In this document: piece after piece, positions 58,209 through 64,000 of the stretch
Layout of the letters: each line of letters opens with the position of its first letter
Numbering within the stretch: the first letter of the stretch is position 1
NCBI RefSeq assembly: GCF_010731655.1
Contig: NZ_AP022619.1
Coordinates: 248,001 to 312,000 of the forward strand
DNA length: 64,000 nt
Origin: Mycobacterium paraseoulense
GTDB taxonomy: Bacteria; Actinomycetota; Actinomycetes; Mycobacteriales; Mycobacteriaceae
Direction: 5' to 3'
Notes under the pieces: model-generated
Told to the model about the DNA's origin: nothing
The model's input: the letters and a program-made list of their open reading frames with translations, nothing else
The model's database searches: none
Program-made: the position numbers and the translations under genes

Positions 58209-58948
58209 TAGGTCCGCCTCTGCATCCGCAGCGTGATCGCACCGAAGACCAATACCATGCCCATACACCAGGCGAGGCTGATGGCTAGGTTGCCAGAGAC
58301 AACCCGGCCGGTGGCCAGGTTGCGCAGCGTCTCGGCGACCTGCGACACGGGCTGGTTGCGGACAAACGGGCGTAACCATTGGGGGAATGTGCTCTCCGGG
58401 GCAATTCCGGTGGACAGCATGAAGAGCATGAGCTGTGGGACGAACAGGAGCTGGGTGGCGCCCTGGATACTTCTGGCGCTCGAGCCCATCGCATCGGCCC
58501 CCAGCGCCACGGCCAGGCACAACAGCAACGCGATGAGCACGAAGGCCAGCGCGTACCCCGCTCCACCGGTGATCCGGAAACCGAACGCGTAGCCGGCGAC
58601 CATTGCGACCGTGAGGGCGAGCGCCCCCCGCATCAGGGTGGCGACCATCCGCGCGCTTACGGGGACTACTGCGGCGATCGGGAGAGTCGCCAAACGCTCA
58701 CCGAGCGAAGTCAGGCGGTCGCGTGCCGCGCGATCGGCGGTGAGCAGCGCGACGAAGATCACGGACTGGGCGACGACGCCGGGAACCAAATACTGTGAAT
58801 AAGTCATGCGCTGCGTTTCGACCAGACCATGCAGCGCCGCAGTGAAGCCGGCTAGATACGCAACGGGAGACATTATCTCGAAAACCAACCCGCCGTCGCG
58901 CGCGGAGGCCATCAGCGAGCGTTCGGTAAGGGCGGCCAATGCGCTCAT
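58208..58948 (-). CDS. drrB: ABC-2 type permease DrrB
   Basis: A 246-residue ABC-2 permease, paralogous to DrrC, with about six helices and the corresponding WLRPFVRNQPVSQVAETLRNL motif. Its start overlaps the drrA stop by 4 nt (ATGA). Together with DrrA and DrrC it would form a lipid exporter. The analogous M. tuberculosis DrrABC exports phthiocerol dimycocerosate; the substrate here is presumed to be GPL, but that is inference from location. Confidence 0.92.
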   Translation of the reverse strand: MSALAALTERSLMASARDGGLVFEIMSPVAYLAGFTAALHGLVETQRMTYSQYLVPGVVAQSVIFVALLTADRAARDRLTSLGERLATLPIAAVVPVSARMVATLMRGALALTVAMVAGYAFGFRITGGAGYALAFVLIALLLCLAVALGADAMGSSARSIQGATQLLFVPQLMLFMLSTGIAPESTFPQWLRPFVRNQPVSQVAETLRNLATGRVVSGNLAISLAWCMGMVLVFGAITLRMQRRT

Positions 58949-59946
58949 GACTGAGCCACGGACCGTTCGGTGAGGTGCAGGAACGCTTCGTCCAGTGAGG
59001 GCTTGCGCAGCGAGATGTCGGCGAGCTCGATGCCCAGTGCGTCGACCCTGCGAAACACCTCAGCCAGCGTGGTTACTCCGTCCGGGGCGAACAGCGAGAC
59101 CGAATTGGCCTCGCCGTCGACGTCGATCCCGTCGAGCCCGGTCAGTGCCGCCGCGACCTGCGGTAAGTCGGCAGGATTCGCCGGGGTCACCTGGCAATAG
59201 CTGCCACCGGCCCTGCGCTTGAGGTCCTCGGCGGTGCCGCTGGCCACCACCTGTCCGTGGTCGATGACAACGATCGAATCGCTGAGTACGTCGGCTTCTT
59301 CCAAGTACTGCGTGGTAAGCAGCACGGTCATGCCCTGCAGGGCCAACGAGCTCACCAGCGACCACACGGCGCGACGGCTACGCGGGTCCAGCCCTGTGGT
59401 CGGCTCGTCGAGGATCAGCACCTTCGGGGGCACCATCAATGCGCTGGCAAGGTGGACGCGCCGCCACATGCCTCCGGAGTATGTGGATACCCGCCGGTCG
59501 CCGGCCGCCTCGAGGTCGAACTGATCGATCAGCTCGTCGGCGCGAGCCTTGGCCTGCTTGCGGCGGAGACCCCGCAGCCGCCCGAACAACACCAGGTTCT
59601 CTCGGCCGGTGAGCAAAGGGTCCAATGCGGTGGACTGGCCGGCCATCCCGATGCTGGCACGCACCTGGGCGGACTGACGGATGATGTCATATCCGGCAAC
59701 GGTGGCATGGCCCGAACTCGGCCGGATCAGCGTGGAAAGGATGTTGATGGTGGTCGTCTTGCCGGCGCCGTTGTGGCCGAGCAGGCCGCATACCGTCCCC
59801 GCCGGAACCGAGAAGTCGACGCCACGCAGCGCCGGCGTGCTTTGCCCGAATGTCTTTGTGAGGCCGACAACCTCAATCGCCAATGGGCTCACAGTGGTGA
59901 GTATTTCATGCGGAATGCCCCCGTGTTGACCGTTCGGGTAGTACAT
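58945..59946 (-). CDS. drrA: ABC transporter ATP-binding protein DrrA
   Basis: A 333-residue ATPase of the DrrA/CcmA group. The Walker A is GHNGAGKTTT, the signature is YSGGM, the Walker B is VLILDEPTTGLD, and the switch His lies in LLTTQYLEEAD. The C-terminal domain is of the DrrA type. The start may be the ATG at 59946 or the GTG at 59892 (VSPLAIEVVGLTK), as no ribosome-binding site decides. It is first of the drrA-drrB-drrC operon. Confidence 0.93.
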   Translation of the reverse strand: MYYPNGQHGGIPHEILTTVSPLAIEVVGLTKTFGQSTPALRGVDFSVPAGTVCGLLGHNGAGKTTTINILSTLIRPSSGHATVAGYDIIRQSAQVRASIGMAGQSTALDPLLTGRENLVLFGRLRGLRRKQAKARADELIDQFDLEAAGDRRVSTYSGGMWRRVHLASALMVPPKVLILDEPTTGLDPRSRRAVWSLVSSLALQGMTVLLTTQYLEEADVLSDSIVVIDHGQVVASGTAEDLKRRAGGSYCQVTPANPADLPQVAAALTGLDGIDVDGEANSVSLFAPDGVTTLAEVFRRVDALGIELADISLRKPSLDEAFLHLTERSVAQS

Positions 59947-60070
59947 GACACTGCCGGCCGCACCGTCGCCGGTTTTCGCTGTGTGCGGCTGCCGCGGGTG
60001 AATAAGCAGAATTGGTTTGCCCGCGCGAGCTCATTCGCCGCCTGCGACGACGGCAGATCGCCAAGACCAA

Positions 60071-62983
60071 TTAAACCGAAGGCCTTGGAATTTCCGTTGT
60101 AGGCGTATCGTCGGCGAACCTTCGGTGTAGCAACAGGGATCGCACCAGGGGACGGGGCCCCTCAGCCCGAAGCATTTGACTGGCGGGGCGCGGACGAACT
60201 ATCTGTGGCCACCAGAACCAACGTCCGAGCAGCCTGGCGATAGACGGTGTCATGAACGAGCGTACGATCAACGTGTCGAACAACAGCCCTAGACCAATGG
60301 TGGTACCCACCTGACCGATGATCCGCAAATCGCTGACCACCATTGCGGCCATCGTGAATGCGAACACCAGGCCCGCGTTCGTCACGACCTTACCGGTACC
60401 GCCCATCGCCCTAATGATGCCGGTGTTGATACCGCCGGCTATTTCCTCTCTCATCCGGGACACCAGCAACAGGTTGTAGTCGGACCCCACCGCCAGAAGG
60501 ACGATCACAGACATTGGCAGCACCATCCAGTACAAATTTATGCCAAGGATGTATTGCCAGATCAGTACGGACAGACCGAATGACGAGCCGAGCGAAAGTG
60601 CCACAGTGCCGACGATTACCAGTGAGGCCACGAAACTTCGCGTGATGATCAGCATGATGATGAAAATAAGGCAGAGTGCGCCCACTCCTGCGATGAACAG
60701 ATCGTAGGTGGAGCCATCGCGGAAGTCTTTGAATGTCGATGCGGTGCCGGCGATGTAGATCTTGGACGGCTCCAGGGGGGTCGTCTTGAGCGCCTCCTCG
60801 GCCGCCGTCCGTATCTTGTCGATACGCGCGAGACCCTCTGGTGACGCGGGATCGCCCTTGTGGGAAATGATGAATCGCGCCGCTTTTCCGTCCGGCGACA
60901 AGAACTGGCTCATCGCGCGCTTGAAATCCTCGTTCTTGAAGATGTCGGGCGGCAGATAAAAGGAATCGTCGTCCTTGGCGGCGTCGAACGTCGCCCCCAT
61001 GGCGGTGGCGTTCTCTTTCTGGTTGTTCATCTGGCCGAGGGTTCCGTTCATGGTGCTGTAACTGGTCAGCAGCATGTTCCGCGCGTCCTCGGCAACCGCG
61101 ATCGACACCGGAAAAACCTCGAGCAGTTTTGGCAGCAGCGCGTCCATCTTGTTCAGATCGACAATAAGTTCGTCGAGTTTATCGCTCAGCGTGTCGATAC
61201 CGTCGAGTTCCTCAAATATATTCCTCATAGCCCAGCAGATGGGGATGTCGTAGCAATGCCGTTCCCAGTAGAAATAGCTTCGGAGCGGCCTGAAGAAATC
61301 CTCGAAGTCCGAAAAGTGATCTCTGAGGTCGGATATAACGTCACGCATTTCTTTCGTCTTGGCGATCGACTCATGCGTAATAGCCGTTATCTGCTTTTGC
61401 AGTGCGTACATGCGCTTCATCGACGCAATTTGGAAGGACAATACGTCCGCCTGCTTCAGCATGTCTGCAGTGCGGGCTTTCATGTATGTCTGATCTTGCT
61501 GCATCACCGCGTATTGCATTTGCATCAAGAAAGGTATTGACGTGTGCTGAATTGGGGTGCCCTCGGGTCGGGTTATGCCCTGCACCCGGGAGATGCCGTG
61601 AACCTTGAATATCGCCTTAGCCAGTCTGTGCAAGACGAGGAAATCCGCCGGATTGCGCATGTCGTGGTCCGATTCGATCATCACGATTTCGGGCATCATC
61701 CGCGCTTGAGAGAAATGACGATCGGCGGCCGCGTACCCGACGTTGGCGGGAATGTCGTTGGGCATGTAGAAGCGGTTGTTGTAGCTAGTCTGATAGCCGG
61801 GCAGGGTCACCAGCCCGACCACGGCCACCGCTATAGTCGCAGCGAGAATGGGTACGGGCCAGCGGACAATCGCCGTGCCGATCCGGCGCCATCGACCGAA
61901 GGCGAGAACCCGTCTGGGGTCGAAGAGCCCGAAACCGCTCCCGAGAGTGATAACCGCCGGAACCAAGGTAAGCGCGATCACGACCGCCACGAGCATGCCC
62001 ACGGCGCACGGCACACCCATGGTCTGGAAGATGGGCATGCGGGTAAAGCCGAGGCACAACATCGCCCCGGCGATCGTCAAGCCGGAGCCCAAGACAACGG
62101 GGGCTACGCCACGATAGGTGGTGTAGAAGGCCGTTTCCCGGTCCTCGCCGGCCTGGCGCGCTTCCTGGTAACGGCCGAAGAAGAAGATTGCGTAGTCGGT
62201 TCCGGCCGCCATCGCAAGCGCCACCAGCAGATTGACGGCAAAAGTGGAGAGCGCGACGAGACTGTGATCGCCGAGAAAGGCGACGATTCCGCGGGCCGCA
62301 AGGACCTCGATTCCCACGGTGACCAGCAACAAAATTACGGTGAGGACCGACCGGTACACGAAGAGCAGCACCACAAAAATGATCAGCGCGCCCACCGCGG
62401 TCATCTTCAGAATGGATCCGTCACCGGCCTGCTGCATGTCCGACAACAGCGCTGATGGACCGGTGACATAGACCTTGAGCCCCGGCGGCGGCGTGGTATG
62501 CGCGATGATACTGCGGACCGCGGCGATGGAGTCCTGACCGAGGGTGGTGCCTTGGTTGCCGGCCAGGTTGAGTTGCACGTAGACGGCCTTGCCGTCGTCA
62601 CTCTGGGCACCCGCCGCCGTCAGCCGGTCTCCCCATAGATCCTGGACATGCTCGACATGCTTCGGGTCGGCTTTTAGCGCACGGACCAATTGGTCGTAAT
62701 AGTTGTGAGCGTCGTCCCCGAGGCGCTGCTGCCCCTCCAGCACGATCATTGCAATGCTGTCCGAATCGGACTCCTTGAAATCCTTGCCCATACGCTGCAT
62801 CGCCTGGACCGCCGGTGCGTCCTGGGGAGCCAATGGCACGGAATGCTCTCGGCCCACCGTCTCCAGCCAGGGAACACCGAAAGTCACCAGCAGCGTCAGC
62901 GCGACCCACGCCAGGACGATGAGCACCGAGAACCGGCGGATGCTCCGGGCGAAGAACGGCCCTCGACCGGTTTCGGTGCTCAT
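60071..62983 (-). CDS. MmpL-family RND lipid transporter
   Basis: A 970-residue RND transporter of the MmpL4/TmtpC type found in GPL loci. There is a TM1 near residues 17-40, a large extracytoplasmic loop, then TM helices with the Asp-Tyr proton-relay pairs GTDYAIFF (about residue 262) and [11 protein letters not shown] in the second half. A long second extracytoplasmic domain contains a coiled-coil stretch (about residues 480-600, [18 protein letters not shown] and on). MmpL4a/4b proteins export GPL precursors with an MmpS partner and Gap. No mmpS gene is in view. It is 159 nt downstream of the next mmpL. Confidence 0.93.
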   Translation of the reverse strand: MSTETGRGPFFARSIRRFSVLIVLAWVALTLLVTFGVPWLETVGREHSVPLAPQDAPAVQAMQRMGKDFKESDSDSIAMIVLEGQQRLGDDAHNYYDQLVRALKADPKHVEHVQDLWGDRLTAAGAQSDDGKAVYVQLNLAGNQGTTLGQDSIAAVRSIIAHTTPPPGLKVYVTGPSALLSDMQQAGDGSILKMTAVGALIIFVVLLFVYRSVLTVILLLVTVGIEVLAARGIVAFLGDHSLVALSTFAVNLLVALAMAAGTDYAIFFFGRYQEARQAGEDRETAFYTTYRGVAPVVLGSGLTIAGAMLCLGFTRMPIFQTMGVPCAVGMLVAVVIALTLVPAVITLGSGFGLFDPRRVLAFGRWRRIGTAIVRWPVPILAATIAVAVVGLVTLPGYQTSYNNRFYMPNDIPANVGYAAADRHFSQARMMPEIVMIESDHDMRNPADFLVLHRLAKAIFKVHGISRVQGITRPEGTPIQHTSIPFLMQMQYAVMQQDQTYMKARTADMLKQADVLSFQIASMKRMYALQKQITAITHESIAKTKEMRDVISDLRDHFSDFEDFFRPLRSYFYWERHCYDIPICWAMRNIFEELDGIDTLSDKLDELIVDLNKMDALLPKLLEVFPVSIAVAEDARNMLLTSYSTMNGTLGQMNNQKENATAMGATFDAAKDDDSFYLPPDIFKNEDFKRAMSQFLSPDGKAARFIISHKGDPASPEGLARIDKIRTAAEEALKTTPLEPSKIYIAGTASTFKDFRDGSTYDLFIAGVGALCLIFIIMLIITRSFVASLVIVGTVALSLGSSFGLSVLIWQYILGINLYWMVLPMSVIVLLAVGSDYNLLLVSRMREEIAGGINTGIIRAMGGTGKVVTNAGLVFAFTMAAMVVSDLRIIGQVGTTIGLGLLFDTLIVRSFMTPSIARLLGRWFWWPQIVRPRPASQMLRAEGPRPLVRSLLLHRRFADDTPTTEIPRPSV

Positions 62984-63142
62984 GCGGCCCTCAACGCCGC
63001 CGCGGCATTCCGCCGCTGCGGGCTCATCACAGCCTTGACCACACCGTCCACTTCGGCGCAGCGGCGAATGCCGTCCCTGTTGTCCTGTGTCACGATGTTC
63101 CCCACGGTCGCTATGCCTGTGCTGAAAGTGGAAGTCCGGCAG

Positions 63143-64000
63143 TTAGAGCGGCTCTTTGAGCAACAGCGAGCGCACCAACGGACGGGGGCCTAACGGCCGT
63201 AGCAACGAGCTGGCGGGTCGCGGACGCACGCGTTGCGGCCACCAGAACCAGCGTCCCAGCAACGCAGCGACAGACGGCGTCATGAACGCGCGCACGACCA
63301 AAGTGTCGAACAGCAGACCCAACCCGATCGTCGTGCCCGTCTGGGCGACGCTGCGCAAGTCGCTGACACCCATCGAAGCCATGGTGAACGCGAACACCAG
63401 GCCCGCATTGGTGACGACCTTGCCGGTCCCGGCCATCGCCCGGATGATGCCGGTGTTGATACCGGCGGCAAGCTCCTCTTTCATCCGGGAGACCAGCAGC
63501 AGGTTGTAGTCCGAACCCACCGCCAGGAGGACGATCACGGACGTCGATAGCACCGTCCAGTGCAGTTGCAGGCCGAGAAGATACTGCCAGACGAGCACGG
63601 ACAGCCCGTACGATGCGCCCATTGACAGCAACACCGTGCCGACGATCACCAGCGCGGCGATGAAACTTCGCGTCATGATCAGCATGATGATGAAAATGAG
63701 GCAGATCGCGGCGACCCCCGCGATCAAGAGATCCCATTTGGAGCCGTCCACGATGTCTTTCGTGATCGCGGCGGTGCCGGTGAGATAGATCTTGGCGTCT
63801 TCCAACGGGGTTCCCTTGAGCGCCTCTTCGGCCGCCGTCTTGATGGGTTCCACGCGGGAAAGGCCTTCGGGCGTCGCCGGATCGCCCTTTTGCGAAATGA
63901 GCATCCGGACGTCTTTTCCGTCCGGCGACATAAAGATTTTCTCCACACGTTTGAAGGCCTCCGAGTCATTGATGATTCCCGGCGGCAGGTAGAACGAGTC
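63143..64000 (-). CDS. Second MmpL transporter, C-terminal part
   Basis: The gene continues past the right edge; 285 C-terminal residues are visible. They are very similar to the same part of the neighbouring MmpL: RISRVEP-like linker, [19 protein letters not shown], the [15 protein letters not shown] proton-relay helix, and [19 protein letters not shown]. Tandem mmpL genes (mmpL4a/mmpL4b; tmtpB/tmtpC in MAC naming) are a hallmark of GPL loci. The upstream mmpS and peptide-synthetase genes, if present, lie outside the window. Confidence 0.93.
   Translation of the reverse strand, partial: DSFYLPPGIINDSEAFKRVEKIFMSPDGKDVRMLISQKGDPATPEGLSRVEPIKTAAEEALKGTPLEDAKIYLTGTAAITKDIVDGSKWDLLIAGVAAICLIFIIMLIMTRSFIAALVIVGTVLLSMGASYGLSVLVWQYLLGLQLHWTVLSTSVIVLLAVGSDYNLLLVSRMKEELAAGINTGIIRAMAGTGKVVTNAGLVFAFTMASMGVSDLRSVAQTGTTIGLGLLFDTLVVRAFMTPSVAALLGRWFWWPQRVRPRPASSLLRPLGPRPLVRSLLLKEPL

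Overview
The window is high-GC mycobacterial chromosome. The left third matches, gene for gene, the Mycobacterium tuberculosis Rv1477-Rv1497 neighbourhood (ripA-ripB-moxR1 ... fabG1-inhA-hemH ... mutA-mutB-meaB-lipL). The right two thirds is a glycopeptidolipid (GPL) type glycosylation locus ending in drrABC and tandem mmpL genes. This arrangement points to a member of the M. avium complex (MAC) or a close relative. The species and serovar cannot be fixed from the sequence alone.

Layout. (1) 1-4569: cell-wall hydrolases ripA (3' part) and ripB, then a MoxR1/DUF58/VWA operon. (2) 4616-5584: an AbiEi/DUF559-like gene bracketed by two near-identical 46-bp palindromes. (3) 5638-11263: fabG1-inhA-hemH, Rv1486c-like, NfeD/SPFH pair, small DoxX-like protein. 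(4) 11260-16745: an accessory-looking insert with a TetR-controlled deazaflavin oxidoreductase, an OmpR-type two-component system embedded among proline-rich small proteins, and a trypsin-like exported protease. (5) 16846-24331: VTT membrane protein, methylmalonyl-CoA mutase (mutAB), its GTPase meaB, and lipL. A third copy of the palindrome sits between mutB and meaB, where M. tuberculosis has mazEF4. (6) 24573-35366: sulfotransferase, epimerase, three TylF-type sugar O-methyltransferases and four GT1 glycosyltransferases (gtfA/rtfA/gtfB family), i.e. the GPL core-glycosylation part. (7) 35485-57346: the variable oligosaccharide part, corresponding to the gtfB-drrC interval known to determine MAC serovar. 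(8) 57417-64000: drrC-drrB-drrA ABC exporter and two MmpL transporters, the second cut by the window end.

How the variable part works together (inference from gene content): UDP-glucose dehydrogenase would supply UDP-glucuronic acid. GmdA/EpiA would supply GDP-L-fucose. A translationally coupled five-gene set (glucose-1-phosphate cytidylyltransferase, CDP-glucose 4,6-dehydratase, RmlC-like epimerase, C-methyltransferase, ketoreductase) would supply a CDP-linked, C-methyl-branched 6-deoxyhexose. Five GT2-type glycosyltransferases and several SAM methyltransferases would assemble and cap the chain. DrrABC and MmpL proteins would take the lipid outward. No aminotransferase, acyltransferase or peptide synthetase is in the window.

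The most interesting items are the predicted CDP-branched-sugar operon inside a GPL locus, the two-component system with matching 11-bp-spaced direct repeats at two promoters next to proline-rich exported proteins, the 46-bp palindrome family around an AbiEi/DUF559 gene, and a block collinear with the M. tuberculosis RD4-region genes Rv1508c-Rv1516c.
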